Positions 1 through 10,558 of a stretch of DNA of 64,000 bases are shown here, piece after piece; the first letter of the stretch is position 1, and the number at the start of each line of letters is the position of its first letter. Source of the DNA: Staphylococcus simiae (GTDB lineage: Bacteria > Bacillota > Bacilli > Staphylococcales > Staphylococcaceae). Below the pieces are notes generated by a model. The model had not been told where the DNA came from, did not search any database, and saw only the letters and a list, made by a program, of their open reading frames with translations. The translations under genes were made by a program, and so were the position numbers. The DNA is taken from NCBI RefSeq assembly GCF_017357005.1, contig NZ_CP071589.1, positions 1,178,001 to 1,242,000 on the forward strand, in the 5' to 3' direction.

Positions 1-47
1 TTCAAGTACTAGAGCAAGAACAATTTAATGAGGAGGAAACGAAGTGA
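1..47 (+). CDS. parE: DNA topoisomerase IV subunit B, C-terminal end (partial)
   Basis: Only the last 14 codons are in the window. The frame reads [14 protein letters not shown] and stops at TGA 45-47, which overlaps the GTG start of parC at 44. The identity rests on position directly before parC, the usual parE-parC order in staphylococci, and on the acidic tail. The sequence alone is too short to prove it. Confidence 0.8.
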   Translation, partial: QVLEQEQFNEEETK

Positions 48-2446
48 GTGAAATAATTCAAGATCTATCACTAGAAGATGTTATTGGTGATCGTTTTGGT
101 AGATATAGTAAATATATTATTCAAGAACGTGCACTCCCTGATGTTAGAGATGGTTTAAAACCAGTACAACGTCGTATCTTATACGCTATGTACTCTAGTG
201 GTAATACCTATGATAAAAACTTCCGTAAGAGTGCTAAAACTGTCGGTGACGTTATAGGACAATATCATCCTCATGGTGACTCCTCAGTTTATGAAGCAAT
301 GGTACGTCTTAGTCAAGATTGGAAATTAAGACATGTATTGATCGAAATGCACGGTAATAATGGTAGTATCGACAATGATCCACCTGCTGCAATGCGTTAT
401 ACGGAAGCTAAATTGAGCCAATTGGCAGAAGAGCTATTGAGAGATATCAATAAAGAAACGGTCGCATTTATTCCTAACTATGATGATACAACATTAGAAC
501 CTATGGTATTACCATCAAGGTTCCCTAATTTATTAGTTAATGGCTCAACAGGTATATCAGCTGGATATGCAACAGATATACCACCTCATAATTTAGGTGA
601 GGTTATTCAAGCCACTTTAAAATATATCGATAATCCTGATATTACAGTAAGTCAGCTTATGAAATATATGAAAGGTCCTGATTTTCCAACTGGTGGAATA
701 ATTCAAGGTGTTGATGGTATTAAAAAGGCCTATGAATCAGGTAAGGGACGTATTATTGTACGATCGAAAGTGGATGAAGAAACGCTACGTAATGGACGTA
801 AACAATTAATTGTTACTGAAATTCCATATGAAGTTAATAAAAGCAGTTTAGTTAAGCGTATTGATGAACTGCGTGCAGATAAAAAAGTGGACGGTATTGT
901 TGAAGTTCGCGATGAAACTGATAGAACTGGTTTACGTATTGCTATTGAACTTAAAAAAGATGTCAATAGTGAAGCCATCAAAAACTATCTATATAAAAAT
1001 TCTGATTTACAAATATCTTATAACTTTAATATGGTTGCTATTAGTGATGGTAGACCTAAATTAATGGGTATTAGACAAATTATAGATAGTTATTTAAATC
1101 ATCAAATTGAAGTTGTGGCAAATAGAACTAAATTTGAATTAGATAATGCTGAAAAGCGTATGCACATCGTTGAAGGATTGATTAAAGCGTTATCTATTTT
1201 AGATAAAGTAATTGAATTAATTCGTAGTTCTAAAAATAAACGTGATGCTAAAGAAAATTTAATTGCTACCTATGATTTTACTGAGGAACAAGCTGAAGCT
1301 ATTGTTATGTTGCAATTATATCGTTTAACAAATACAGATATTGTAGCATTACAAGAAGAACATAAAGAACTTGAAGAATTAATTAATTATTTACGTAATA
1401 TTTTAGATAATCATGATGCCTTATTAACAGTTATTAAAGATGAATTAACAGAAATTAAGAAGAAATTTAAAACTGATAGGTTATCTACTATTGAAGCTGA
1501 AATTTCTGAAATTAAGATTGATAAAGAAGTGATGGTACCTAGCGAAGATGTTGTGTTAAGTTTAACAAGACATGGTTACATTAAACGCACATCAATTAGA
1601 AGCTTTAATGCTAGTGGTGTGACAGAAATTGGATTAAAAGATGGCGACAGTTTACTGAAGTTCCAAGAAGTAAATACGCAAGATACTGCAATTGTATTTA
1701 CTAATAAAGGACGTTATCTATTTATTCCTATTCATAAATTGACAGATATCCGTTGGAAAGAATTAGGACAACATGTTTCTCAAATCGTTCCAATCGATGA
1801 AGATGAAGCGGTTATTGATATATTTAATGAAAAAGATTTTAACACTAATGCTTTTTATATCTTTGCAACTCGAAATGGTATGGTGAAGAAAAGTACGGTG
1901 CCACAGTTTAAGACTAGTAGATTTAACAAACCGCTAATAGCAATAAAATTAAAAGATTCTGATGAAGTAATTAATGTGATGCGTTTCGAAGATGATCAAT
2001 TAATTACTGTTATTACTCATCGTGGAATGTCGTTAACATATAATACGTCAGAGTTATCAGATATAGGATTACGTGCTGCAGGTGTTAAATCAATTAATCT
2101 TAAAGATGATGATAAAGTTGTAATGACTGAGGGAATTCATGACAAAGATTCAATATTAATGGCTACACAACGTGGTTCATTAAAACGTATTGGATTTAAA
2201 GTTCTACAAATTGCTAAACGTGCACAACGTGGTATTACACTTTTAAAAGAATTGAAGAAAAATCCTCATCGCATTGTAGCTGCTCATGTCGTAACAGCAC
2301 AACATCAACAATATAAAATTTATTCAACAACAAATGAAGAGGTTGGTATTATCACTGATATTCACAAGTCAGAGCAGTATACTAATGGATCATTTATTGT
2401 TGATGTAGATGACTTTGGTAATATTATTGATATGTATGTAGATTAA
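44..2446 (+). CDS. parC: DNA topoisomerase IV subunit A
   Basis: ParC is the DNA-cleaving subunit of topoisomerase IV, which separates daughter chromosomes after replication. The 800-residue length is normal. The winged-helix cleavage domain carries the catalytic tyrosine Y119 in AAMRYTEA. The quinolone-resistance region reads [11 protein letters not shown] with S80 and E84, the susceptible residues in S. aureus numbering. The C-terminal third shows repeated beta-pinwheel blades, for example TRHGYIKRT and TQRGSLKRI. The start is GTG 44, overlapping the parE stop, with the Shine-Dalgarno sequence inside parE (gaggagg), so the two are translationally coupled. Confidence 0.97.
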   Translation: MSEIIQDLSLEDVIGDRFGRYSKYIIQERALPDVRDGLKPVQRRILYAMYSSGNTYDKNFRKSAKTVGDVIGQYHPHGDSSVYEAMVRLSQDWKLRHVLIEMHGNNGSIDNDPPAAMRYTEAKLSQLAEELLRDINKETVAFIPNYDDTTLEPMVLPSRFPNLLVNGSTGISAGYATDIPPHNLGEVIQATLKYIDNPDITVSQLMKYMKGPDFPTGGIIQGVDGIKKAYESGKGRIIVRSKVDEETLRNGRKQLIVTEIPYEVNKSSLVKRIDELRADKKVDGIVEVRDETDRTGLRIAIELKKDVNSEAIKNYLYKNSDLQISYNFNMVAISDGRPKLMGIRQIIDSYLNHQIEVVANRTKFELDNAEKRMHIVEGLIKALSILDKVIELIRSSKNKRDAKENLIATYDFTEEQAEAIVMLQLYRLTNTDIVALQEEHKELEELINYLRNILDNHDALLTVIKDELTEIKKKFKTDRLSTIEAEISEIKIDKEVMVPSEDVVLSLTRHGYIKRTSIRSFNASGVTEIGLKDGDSLLKFQEVNTQDTAIVFTNKGRYLFIPIHKLTDIRWKELGQHVSQIVPIDEDEAVIDIFNEKDFNTNAFYIFATRNGMVKKSTVPQFKTSRFNKPLIAIKLKDSDEVINVMRFEDDQLITVITHRGMSLTYNTSELSDIGLRAAGVKSINLKDDDKVVMTEGIHDKDSILMATQRGSLKRIGFKVLQIAKRAQRGITLLKELKKNPHRIVAAHVVTAQHQQYKIYSTTNEEVGIITDIHKSEQYTNGSFIVDVDDFGNIIDMYVD

Positions 2447-2506
2447 AAAAATATATGCAATCAATCAATTAAATGATAAAATAAAGTAATGTTTATTTGT
2501 AAAAAA

Positions 2507-2590
2507 ACAAGGGATTTATATTAAAATACTGTCGATTCAGTTTTTCTAATGATTTAAGTTGAATTGATTATATTAATATAGATCTCTTGT
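2507..2590 (+). other. Long imperfect stem-loop between parC and alsT
   Basis: An 18-nt arm at 2507-2524 pairs with 2573-2590. Both departures from perfect inverted symmetry would be G-U wobbles in RNA. The loop is about 48 nt and contains a smaller ATTCA/TGAAT pairing. It lies about 130 nt upstream of alsT, with no U-tract directly after it, so it is not an ordinary intrinsic terminator. It could be part of the alsT leader or a processing site for parC mRNA. I recognise no known riboswitch in it. Confidence 0.4.
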
Positions 2591-2719
2591 ATTGTATAAA
2601 CAAAATGATGATCAATATGATAAATTAAAAGAAGGATAATAAAAGTTATTGGTTTTTAACTTTAATATTGATCAATTGATTAACACAAAACATACATAGA
2701 GGATGCGAGGGGTTGTATT

Positions 2720-4180
2720 TTGAAAGATTTTGATAATTTAATTCCGGGATGGTTTAAAGATTTTGTCCAAATCGGAAATGATTTAATATGGTCGCAGTAC
2801 TTAATTGGCTTGCTCTTAACAGCAGGGTTCTTTTTCACAATTAGTTCCAAATTTGTGCAATTAAGAATGCTACCAGAAATGTTTAGAGCATTAGTAGAAA
2901 GACCTGAAACATTAGAAGATGGAAAAAAAGGAATCTCACCATTCCAAGCATTTGCAATTAGTGCTGGTTCAAGAGTTGGTACTGGTAATATTGCAGGTGT
3001 TGCGACAGCAATCGTTCTTGGTGGTCCTGGCGCAGTATTTTGGATGTGGGTCATTGCATTTATCGGGGCTGCAAGTGCTTTTATTGAAGCAACGTTAGCT
3101 CAAGTTTACAAAGTCCATGATAAAGATGGTGGTTTCCGTGGTGGACCAGCTTATTATATTACTAAAGGTTTAAATCAAAAATGGTTAGGTATTACATTTG
3201 CAATTTTAATTACAGTTACATTTGCCTTTGTTTTTAATACAGTACAATCAAATACTATTGCTGAATCATTAAATACACAATATAATGTTAGCCCAGTTAT
3301 TACTGGTATTATTTTATCAATTATTACAGCGATAATCATTTTCGGCGGTGTACGTAGTATTGCAACATTATCTTCTTACATCGTTCCAATCATGGCTATT
3401 ATTTATATTGGTATGGTATTAGTTATTTTAATTTTTAATATTGATCAAATTGTTCCTATGATTGGTACAATTATTAAAAGTGCTTTTGGCTTTGAACAAG
3501 TTACGGGTGGTGCTGTAGGTGCTGCTGTGTTACAAGGAATTAAACGTGGTTTATTCTCTAACGAAGCTGGTATGGGTTCAGCACCCAACGCTGCAGCTAC
3601 TGCGGCTGTGCCACACCCAGTAAAACAAGGTTTAATTCAATCATTAGGTGTATTCTTTGATACTATGTTAGTTTGTACAGCTACAGCGATAATGATTTTA
3701 TTATATTCTGGTTTGAAATTTGGTGAAAGTGCACCTCAAGGTGTTGCAGTAACACAATCAGCTTTAAATGAACATTTAGGTTCAGCTGGTGGAATATTCC
3801 TTACAATTGCAGTGACTTTATTTGCGTTTTCTTCAGTTGTTGGTAACTATTACTATGGTCAATCAAATATCGAATTTTTATCTACTAATAAGATTATTTT
3901 GTTTATTTTCAGATGTTTAGTAGTTGCATTAGTATTTATTGGTGCAGTCGCTAAAACAGAAACTGTATGGAGTACAGCAGATTTATTTATGGGATTAATG
4001 GCCATTGTAAATATTATTTCCATTATTGGTTTATCTAACATTGCTTTTGCATTGATGAAAGATTACCAGCAGCAGAAAAAAGAAGGCAAGAACCCTGTAT
4101 TTAGACCTGAAAACTTAGAAATCAACTTATTTGGTATAAGTGCTTGGGGTATTAATAAATCTAATAAATTAAATAAATAA
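2720..4180 (+). CDS. alsT: Sodium/amino-acid symporter AlsT (alanine/glycine:cation symporter family)
   Basis: The product is an integral membrane permease importing a small amino acid with sodium. S. aureus AlsT has been linked to glutamine as well as alanine uptake. It has 486 residues with about ten or eleven hydrophobic segments. The family signature region GTGNIAGVATAIVLGGPGAVFWMW is at about residues 90-115, and FSNEAGMGSAPNAAA is in the second half. The start is TTG 2720 after gaggggttgtatt. Alternative starts are poor because the protein begins immediately with the family's N-terminal segment. It is monocistronic, with a clear terminator behind it. Confidence 0.9.
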   Translation: MKDFDNLIPGWFKDFVQIGNDLIWSQYLIGLLLTAGFFFTISSKFVQLRMLPEMFRALVERPETLEDGKKGISPFQAFAISAGSRVGTGNIAGVATAIVLGGPGAVFWMWVIAFIGAASAFIEATLAQVYKVHDKDGGFRGGPAYYITKGLNQKWLGITFAILITVTFAFVFNTVQSNTIAESLNTQYNVSPVITGIILSIITAIIIFGGVRSIATLSSYIVPIMAIIYIGMVLVILIFNIDQIVPMIGTIIKSAFGFEQVTGGAVGAAVLQGIKRGLFSNEAGMGSAPNAAATAAVPHPVKQGLIQSLGVFFDTMLVCTATAIMILLYSGLKFGESAPQGVAVTQSALNEHLGSAGGIFLTIAVTLFAFSSVVGNYYYGQSNIEFLSTNKIILFIFRCLVVALVFIGAVAKTETVWSTADLFMGLMAIVNIISIIGLSNIAFALMKDYQQQKKEGKNPVFRPENLEINLFGISAWGINKSNKLNK

Positions 4181-4224
4181 CAAACTACATTATAAATACA
4201 ATATGTATATATTGAGTTTAAATA

Positions 4225-4263
4225 AAAACAACTTCTATTTTAGCGAATAGAAGTTGTTTTTTT
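4225..4263 (+). terminator. Intrinsic terminator of alsT
   Basis: The arms AACAACTTCTATT and AATAGAAGTTGTT form a strong hairpin followed by a run of seven T. It lies 45 nt after the alsT stop. Confidence 0.9.
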
Positions 4264-4317
4264 AGTATACTTTTTTAGTTCTCTAACAAATTGGATTGAG
4301 TCATAATTAATTTTTCA

Positions 4318-4568
4318 AGTCTCGCACTCCAGCTTGCACATTTAGAGCTAGTTAGATTTATAATCTTTACTAGCTCTTATGCAATTGTTACGCTAGCAAT
4401 CAATTGTAATCTTTTATTTTTGATTTTTAATCTTTAGTAGCTCTTGCCCAACTTGCACATTATTGTAAAAATTCTTTGTTAAGAATTTTTCTGTGTTGGG
4501 TCCCTTGCCCAGCTTGCACATTATTGTAAAAGTTCTGTTAACAGAACTTTTCTTTGCTGGGTCCCTGC
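4318..4568. repeat. STAR-like intergenic repeat block, two tandem units plus a flanking module
   Basis: Two adjacent units of about 60 bp (4445-4504 and 4505-4565) share the layout tgccca(a/g)cttgcacattattgtaa, a hairpin, then tg(t/c)tgggtccc. This is the layout of the S. aureus STAR element (cttgcacattattgtaa plus a GGGGCCC-like end). The hairpin arms differ between the units but remain self-complementary. The preceding 4330-4444 holds the related module cttgcacattta...tttactagctcttatgcaattg. The block fills most of the 638-bp alsT-glcT gap. Confidence 0.8.
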
Positions 4569-4827
4569 ATCAAGAGTTTCGGTTTCAAAATTATTTTCAT
4601 TTTAAATTATTCGCTTTTTAGCAGTCTTAAAAATAGAGAGCTTTTTTGAACTTGTTTCTAATAATCATGCTAAGTATTTCAATTTTTAATAAATCATTTT
4701 ATAATAATAAACTATATTTTGTCATTATACTTAATTTGTATTTGAATAGTTCAGCTTTACAAGGTTTAATACTTTTAACATGTTGCTATACAAGATATAA
4801 TTTAAAAAGGAAAAATAGGTGATGTTA

Positions 4828-5679
4828 ATGGGAAGATATAAAGTATCAAAAGCTTTAAATAATAATGTTGTTATATGTACAAAAGATCGTCAAGAAGTAA
4901 TCTTAATTGGCAAAGGCATTGGTTTCAATAAAAAAGAGGGAATGATCTTGAACAATGACCTTATTACTATAGATAAAATTTACACTTTAGAGAGTGAACA
5001 ACAAAAAGAACATTATAAAACTTTAGTTGAAATTGCTGATGATGATGTATTGCAAGTTATTATTGAATCATTAAATTTTATTTCCAATACAGCAATCAAT
5101 GTGGATGCTAAACAATTGGTAGTTTCTCTAACTGATCACATTATTTTTGCATATAAGCGTTTAAAACAAAACCAAATTATTGCAAATCCATTTGCGATGG
5201 AAACAAAGCAATTATATAGTGAAGCTTATCAAATAGCCCAGCAAGTTATAGATAAGTTGAATGTTGATCTAGATGTTAACTTCCCTGAAGATGAAGTGGG
5301 GTTTATAGCTTTACATATTGCCTCTAATACAGAAGATTTATCAATGAGAGAAATGACGTTGATGAATGATATTATGAATAGAAGTATTAAAATTATTGAA
5401 AGTGATTTAAATACTGTTGTAGATAAGCAATCACTTCAATATCAGCGATTTATAAGACATGTACAGTTTTTAATTCGACGCTTAAAAAAACAAGAATATG
5501 TACATGCACAAGATGACTTCATAAAAATGATAAAAGGTCATTATCCAATTTGCTATAATACAGCATTTAAAATCTTAACTATGATTCAAAAACAATTTGA
5601 TGTTCATATTAGCGACTCTGAAATAATTTATTTAACTTTGCATATTCATCATTTTGAAGGGAATATAAAGCGGAGTTAA
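4828..5679 (+). CDS. glcT: BglG-family transcriptional antiterminator GlcT
   Basis: GlcT is an RNA-binding antiterminator that lets RNA polymerase read through a leader terminator of the glucose PTS gene when glucose is available. The N-terminal co-antiterminator domain (about residues 1-57) has the signature ALNNNVVI and the IGKGIGF motif. PRD1 (about 65-170) contains FALHIA-like H motifs and PRD2 (about 175-283) ends in IYLTLHIHHFEGN. The conserved histidines are PTS phosphorylation sites. I chose ATG 4828, placed 5 nt after aggtga. In-frame GTG 4819 and ATG 4822 would add two or three residues. Its target (ptsG) is not in this window. Confidence 0.88.
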   Translation: MGRYKVSKALNNNVVICTKDRQEVILIGKGIGFNKKEGMILNNDLITIDKIYTLESEQQKEHYKTLVEIADDDVLQVIIESLNFISNTAINVDAKQLVVSLTDHIIFAYKRLKQNQIIANPFAMETKQLYSEAYQIAQQVIDKLNVDLDVNFPEDEVGFIALHIASNTEDLSMREMTLMNDIMNRSIKIIESDLNTVVDKQSLQYQRFIRHVQFLIRRLKKQEYVHAQDDFIKMIKGHYPICYNTAFKILTMIQKQFDVHISDSEIIYLTLHIHHFEGNIKRS

Positions 5680-5812
5680 AGTTTCGTTAAAGATAAAATT
5701 CAAGTGTTTTTAAAACTTAATTATGTGGTATGATAATTATTAGCAAATTTTACATTAATTTATTGAAATATTAAATTAATTATAAACTTTAGTAGTGGTG
5801 GTGTTTATATCA

Positions 5813-7021
5813 TTGAATGAAAATGACAAAGTAACAAGAAAAAATTTATTGAAATTTACTGAATCACGATATATGAAATTTATTGGTGGTAATGATTTAG
5901 TATTTTCTTTAATTGCGTTAGTTTTATTAGGTATTGTGATTTTTATCTTTGATAAGGTTTCTTATGTATTTGAACCTTTTATCATTATTTTTAAAACAAT
6001 TGCAGCGCCTATTATTGTATCTTTAATTCTATTTTATTTATTAAATCCTATAGTGAATTTGATGGAACGATATAGAATTCCAAGAATTGCAGGCATTACA
6101 ATTATTTATTTAGCAGTTGTTGGTATTATTACATTAATAATTAATTTATTGATACCTATTATTGGTTCGCAAATAGAGAGTTTGGTTAAAAATTCACCTC
6201 ATTATCTTGAAAAAGTAATTAACTCTTTTGATAAAATTATGAATAATACTATGTTTTCAGCATACTATAGTCAAGTTAATGACTGGTTAAATGGCTTGCC
6301 TAAAAAATTACCTTCAATGATTTCTGAATATACTGATGGTTTTGGTTCGAAAATAGCGTCATTTGCTGAAACAATTGCAAATATCGGTGTTGTTATTGCA
6401 ACAACTCCTTTTGTGTTATTCTTTATGTTAAAAGATGGACATCATTTTAAAGACTTCACAACAAAAATTATGCCACCAAAATTCAGAAATGATTTTCATG
6501 ATTTACTCGAAAAAATGAGTGTGCAAGTTGGTTCATATATTCAAGGACAAATTATTGTGTCATTTTGTATTGGTATTTTATTATTTATTGGTTATTCAAT
6601 TATTGGATTGAAATATAGCCTTGTATTAGCTAGTATTGCTGCTGTCACAAGTGTTGTGCCATATCTTGGACCAACTATTGCTATATCACCAGCAATTATT
6701 ATTGCTGCAATTACATCTCCATGGATGCTGTTAAAATTAGCAATAGTATGGACATTAGTACAATTCTTTGAAGGACACTTCATTTCACCTAATATAATGG
6801 GTAAAACACTGAAGATTCACCCATTAACAATTATATTTATCTTGTTATGTGCCGGTAAATTATTAGGTATCGTAGGTGTTATTTTAGGTATACCAGGATA
6901 TGCAATATTAAAAGTATTAGTTACTCATTTATTCTTATTATTTAAACGTCGTTATAACCGTTATTATGGTGATGATGTTGGTGAGTACGATATTAAGGAA
7001 AGTAATAAAATCGTTGAATAA
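5813..7021 (+). CDS. AI-2E family transporter (putative permease)
   Basis: This is a polytopic membrane protein of the AI-2E/PerM family (DUF20), with several membrane segments at about residues 25-100 and a conserved C-terminal region with VVPYLGPTIAISPAII and VQFFEGHFISPNIMG. Members export diverse small molecules or ions, and the substrate here is unknown. TTG 5813 lies 9 nt after ggtggtg and is the best start. Three in-frame GTG codons at 5795-5803 overlap that likely ribosome binding site. It stands between glcT and mprF with its own terminator. Confidence 0.82.
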   Translation: MNENDKVTRKNLLKFTESRYMKFIGGNDLVFSLIALVLLGIVIFIFDKVSYVFEPFIIIFKTIAAPIIVSLILFYLLNPIVNLMERYRIPRIAGITIIYLAVVGIITLIINLLIPIIGSQIESLVKNSPHYLEKVINSFDKIMNNTMFSAYYSQVNDWLNGLPKKLPSMISEYTDGFGSKIASFAETIANIGVVIATTPFVLFFMLKDGHHFKDFTTKIMPPKFRNDFHDLLEKMSVQVGSYIQGQIIVSFCIGILLFIGYSIIGLKYSLVLASIAAVTSVVPYLGPTIAISPAIIIAAITSPWMLLKLAIVWTLVQFFEGHFISPNIMGKTLKIHPLTIIFILLCAGKLLGIVGVILGIPGYAILKVLVTHLFLLFKRRYNRYYGDDVGEYDIKESNKIVE

Positions 7022-7031
7022 TATTAACAGA

Positions 7032-7066
7032 GTCATCAACTGAATGTTTTAGTTGGTGACTTTTTT
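7032..7066 (+). terminator. Terminator of the AI-2E family gene
   Basis: The arms GTCATCAACT and AGTTGGTGAC are followed by TTTTTT, 11 nt after the stop codon. Confidence 0.85.
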
Positions 7067-7240
7067 GTATTTGATAACAAAGTGAGTAACTTTTGAAAGT
7101 TTAAATTGCTAGAGTCTACATATTTATGAATGTATATTACAAAAATGTTATATAAATTAGAGGGAAATGATGTGATAATGAGGTATATGGTATGATATAT
7201 TTTGAAATATATTAGAATTTTGTAGAATTGATGTGAAAAA

Positions 7241-9763
7241 ATGAAACAAGAAGTAAAAAACAAACTGTTTTCTATCCTGAAAATTAGTTTTGCTACTGCA
7301 TTATTTATTTTTGTAGTGATTACGTTATATAGAGAATTATCAGGAATAAACTTTAAAGAAACATTATTTGAATTTAGTAAGATTAATAGACTATCTTTAG
7401 TCCTTTTATTTATTGCTGGTGGTGCTTCACTAGTTTTACTATCTATGTATGATATTATTTTAGCTAAAGCTTTAAAAATGAACATCCCAATAGGAAAATT
7501 ACTTAGAGTCAGCTACATCATTAATGCCTTAAACGCAATTGTTGGATTTGGAGGCTTTATAGGTGCTGGCGTTAGAGCGATGATTTATAAAAACTATACA
7601 GAAGATAGAAAGAAATTAGTTCATTATATATCGTTCGTTTTAATATCAATGTTAACAGGACTTAGCTTGTTGTCGTTGTTAGTTGTTTTCCATGTTTTTG
7701 ATGCTACGATGATCATGGATAAAATCACATGGGTTAGATGGGTATTATATGTAGTTTCCGCCTTTTTACCTCTATTTATTATTTATACTATAGTTAAGCC
7801 ACCTGATCGTAATAATAGATTTGTTGGTTTATATTGTACATTAGTGTCATGTGTCGAATGGTTAGCTGCGGCAATGGTGTTATATTTTAGTGCTGTTATT
7901 GTACATACACACGTATCATTTATGGCTTTTATTGCCATCTTTATTATTGCTGCTTTATCCGGTTTAGTTAGTTTTATTCCTGGAGGTTTTGGTGCATTTG
8001 ATTTAATCATGCTACTAGGTTTCAAAACATTAGGTGTACCAGAAGAAAAAGCGTTATTAATGCTACTATTGTATCGTTTTGCATATTATTTTGTACCAGT
8101 AATTATAGCGTTAATTTTATCATCATTTGAATTTGGTAAATCTGCTAAAAATTATATCGAAGGATCAAAATATTTTATTCCTGCAAAAGATGTTACATCA
8201 TTTTTAATGTCATATCAAAAAGATGTTGTTGCAAAGATTCCTGCATTATCATTAGCAATTTTAGTATTTTTTACTAGTATGATTTTCTTCGTGAATAACT
8301 TAACCATTGTCTACGATGGACTATATGATGGTGAACATTTTGCTTATTATATTACGTTAGCTATTCATACGAGTGCCTGTTTAATACTTTTAGTTAATGT
8401 ATTTGGGATATATAAGCAAAGTAGACGGGCAATTATTTTTGCGATGATATCTATTTTATTAATTATTGGTGCTACTATATATACTTATGCATCATATATT
8501 TTAATTGCTTGGTTAATCATTGTGTTTGCTTTACTTATCTTTGCTTTTAGAAGAACAAGGGTGTTAAAGCGACCATTCAGAATTAGAAAATTAGTGGGTA
8601 CGGTTATTTTTAGTGCATTCGTTTTATTTATTAATCATGCCTTTATTGCTGGAACTTTATATGCTTTAGATGTATATCATATAGAAGTAGCTACATCATT
8701 GTTACGCTATTACTTCTGGATAACTATCTTAGTTATAGCTATTATTGTTGGTGGCATTGCTTGGTTATTTGATTATCAATTTAGTAAAGTAGGCATATCT
8801 GCTAAAGTGGAAGACTGTGAAACCATTATTGATAATTATGGTGGAAATTATTTAAGTCACTTAATATATAGTGGCGATAAAAAGTATTTTGCGAATGAAC
8901 AAAAGACAGCATTTTTAATGTATCGCTATAAAGCAAGTGCGTTAGTTGTCTTAGGTGATCCTATCGGCGATGAAACAGCGTTTGAAGAGCTATTAGAAAG
9001 TTTTTATAATTATGCTGAATATCTTGGTTATGATGTTATTTTTTATCAAGTAACCGATCAGCACATGCCGTTATATCATAATTTTGGTAATCAATTCTTT
9101 AAATTAGGTGAAGAAGCAATCATTGATTTAACTGAATTTTCTACGTCAGGTAAAAAACGACGTGGTTTTAGGGCAACATTGAATAAATTTGAAGATTTAA
9201 ATATTACATTTGAAATTATTGAGCCACCATATTCAGCAGCATGTTTAGCTGAATTACAACATGTTAGTGATTTATGGTTAGGTAAAAGAGATGAAATGCA
9301 TTTTTCTGTGGGACAATTTAAGGAAGAATATTTGACAAAAGCACCTATTGGAGTTATGCGTAATGAAAAGCAAGAAATTATTGCTTTCTGTAGTTTAATG
9401 CCTACGTATTTCAACGATGCAATTTCAGTAGATCTTATCAGATGGTTACCAGAATTAGATTTACCATTAATGGATGGATTATACTTGCATATGCTATTGT
9501 GGAGTAAGGAGCAGGGATATAAGAAATTCAATATGGGAATGGCTACTTTGTCTAATGTTGGTCAATTACATTATTCTTATTTAAGAGAGCGATTAGCTGG
9601 TAGAGTATTTGAACACTTTAATGGTCTATATAGATTCCAGGGATTACGTAAATATAAAGCGAAATATAATCCGAACTGGGAACCACGTTTCTTAGTTTAT
9701 CGTAAAGATAGTTCATTATGGCAATCATTATCTAAAGTAATGAGAGTTATTCGACATAAATAA
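7241..9763 (+). CDS. mprF: Phosphatidylglycerol lysyltransferase and flippase MprF
   Basis: MprF adds lysine from lysyl-tRNA to phosphatidylglycerol and flips the product to the outer leaflet. This lowers surface negative charge and protects against cationic antimicrobial peptides and daptomycin. Its 840 residues equal the S. aureus length. Residues 1 to about 510 form about 14 membrane segments (flippase), including [17 protein letters not shown]. Residues of about 520-840 are the cytosolic GNAT-like synthase, with [24 protein letters not shown] and [20 protein letters not shown] 7241 gives the full N-terminus although a good Shine-Dalgarno is not evident. Confidence 0.97.
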   Translation: MKQEVKNKLFSILKISFATALFIFVVITLYRELSGINFKETLFEFSKINRLSLVLLFIAGGASLVLLSMYDIILAKALKMNIPIGKLLRVSYIINALNAIVGFGGFIGAGVRAMIYKNYTEDRKKLVHYISFVLISMLTGLSLLSLLVVFHVFDATMIMDKITWVRWVLYVVSAFLPLFIIYTIVKPPDRNNRFVGLYCTLVSCVEWLAAAMVLYFSAVIVHTHVSFMAFIAIFIIAALSGLVSFIPGGFGAFDLIMLLGFKTLGVPEEKALLMLLLYRFAYYFVPVIIALILSSFEFGKSAKNYIEGSKYFIPAKDVTSFLMSYQKDVVAKIPALSLAILVFFTSMIFFVNNLTIVYDGLYDGEHFAYYITLAIHTSACLILLVNVFGIYKQSRRAIIFAMISILLIIGATIYTYASYILIAWLIIVFALLIFAFRRTRVLKRPFRIRKLVGTVIFSAFVLFINHAFIAGTLYALDVYHIEVATSLLRYYFWITILVIAIIVGGIAWLFDYQFSKVGISAKVEDCETIIDNYGGNYLSHLIYSGDKKYFANEQKTAFLMYRYKASALVVLGDPIGDETAFEELLESFYNYAEYLGYDVIFYQVTDQHMPLYHNFGNQFFKLGEEAIIDLTEFSTSGKKRRGFRATLNKFEDLNITFEIIEPPYSAACLAELQHVSDLWLGKRDEMHFSVGQFKEEYLTKAPIGVMRNEKQEIIAFCSLMPTYFNDAISVDLIRWLPELDLPLMDGLYLHMLLWSKEQGYKKFNMGMATLSNVGQLHYSYLRERLAGRVFEHFNGLYRFQGLRKYKAKYNPNWEPRFLVYRKDSSLWQSLSKVMRVIRHK

Positions 9764-9845
9764 TTAACGACTCATATACATGAGGATAAGGACAGTCACT
9801 TTGTCTGAACCAACTTTATATATAAATATTTTTATAGCAAATAAG

Positions 9846-9888
9846 ACACCCTTAAAGTTATTCGTAGCTAGTTTAACTTTAAGGGTGT
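9846..9888. terminator. Bidirectional terminator between mprF and msrA
   Basis: The 15-nt arms ACACCCTTAAAGTTA and TAACTTTAAGGGTGT are perfectly complementary around a 13-nt loop. They sit between convergent mprF and msrA, with short T-rich stretches on both sides. Confidence 0.85.
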
Positions 9889-9912
9889 TGTCATATTGTG
9901 TGGTATTTATAT

Positions 9913-10422
9913 TTAATTTTTATATTTATAGTTTTGTCTATCTTGTTGTTCTTGAGCATAACGTTCAGGATTTTTCTTATAGAAATCTTGATGGTATTCT
10001 TCAGCTTTATAAAAAATACTAGCTGGTAAAACCTTAGTAGCAATCGCTTTATCTGCGTCTATAGTGTGCTTTAATTTATCAATATATTGTTCAGCAAGTT
10101 CCTTTTGATGTTCATTAGTATAAAAGATAGCAGTTTGATATTGTGGACCACGATCTTGGAATTGACCATCTGGGTCTAAGGGGTCAATAACAGAGAAGAA
10201 GACTTCTAACAACTTGTTATAAGAAAATAAAGCAACATCGTATTCTATTTCAACTGTTTCATAATGACCACTTGTGCCTGATTTAACGTCTTCATATGAA
10301 GGGTTCTCTAGATGGCCACCCATATAACCAGATGTAACTTGTTCGATGCCATCAAATGTGTCAAATGGTTTCGTCATACACCAAAAGCACCCTCCGGCAA
10401 AATAAGCTGTATTTATATTCAT
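9913..10422 (-). CDS. msrA: Peptide-methionine (S)-S-oxide reductase
   Basis: MsrA repairs oxidised methionine (S epimer) in proteins using thioredoxin. The GGCFWCM motif near the start holds the nucleophilic cysteine (C12 from the chosen start). The SGYMGGH and QYQTAIFY motifs are typical. No MsrB gene adjoins it, so it corresponds to the stand-alone msrA copy that S. aureus carries next to mprF and msrR. ATG 10422 has aaagg 9 nt upstream. An in-frame TTG at 10431 is less likely. Length is 169 residues. Confidence 0.93.
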   Translation of the reverse strand: MNINTAYFAGGCFWCMTKPFDTFDGIEQVTSGYMGGHLENPSYEDVKSGTSGHYETVEIEYDVALFSYNKLLEVFFSVIDPLDPDGQFQDRGPQYQTAIFYTNEHQKELAEQYIDKLKHTIDADKAIATKVLPASIFYKAEEYHQDFYKKNPERYAQEQQDRQNYKYKN

Positions 10423-10558
10423 TTTTGACAACCTTTCATTAGACCTTAGTACTATTTATTAAGAAATCACTTGCATTTTGAATTATTTTTGTATAACGTT
10501 TATATATGATAATTATAGTACACACGAATATATTTTTGAAGATATAAGGTAGGTAAAT

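Noticed and set aside
7036..7485. 149-residue minus-strand frame over the start of mprF
   Set aside because: It overlaps mprF and its leader, has a biased composition typical of an antisense shadow, and shows no start signals.
9091..9531. 146-residue minus-strand frame inside mprF
   Set aside because: It lies wholly within a conserved coding region on the other strand and has no domain or ribosome binding site.
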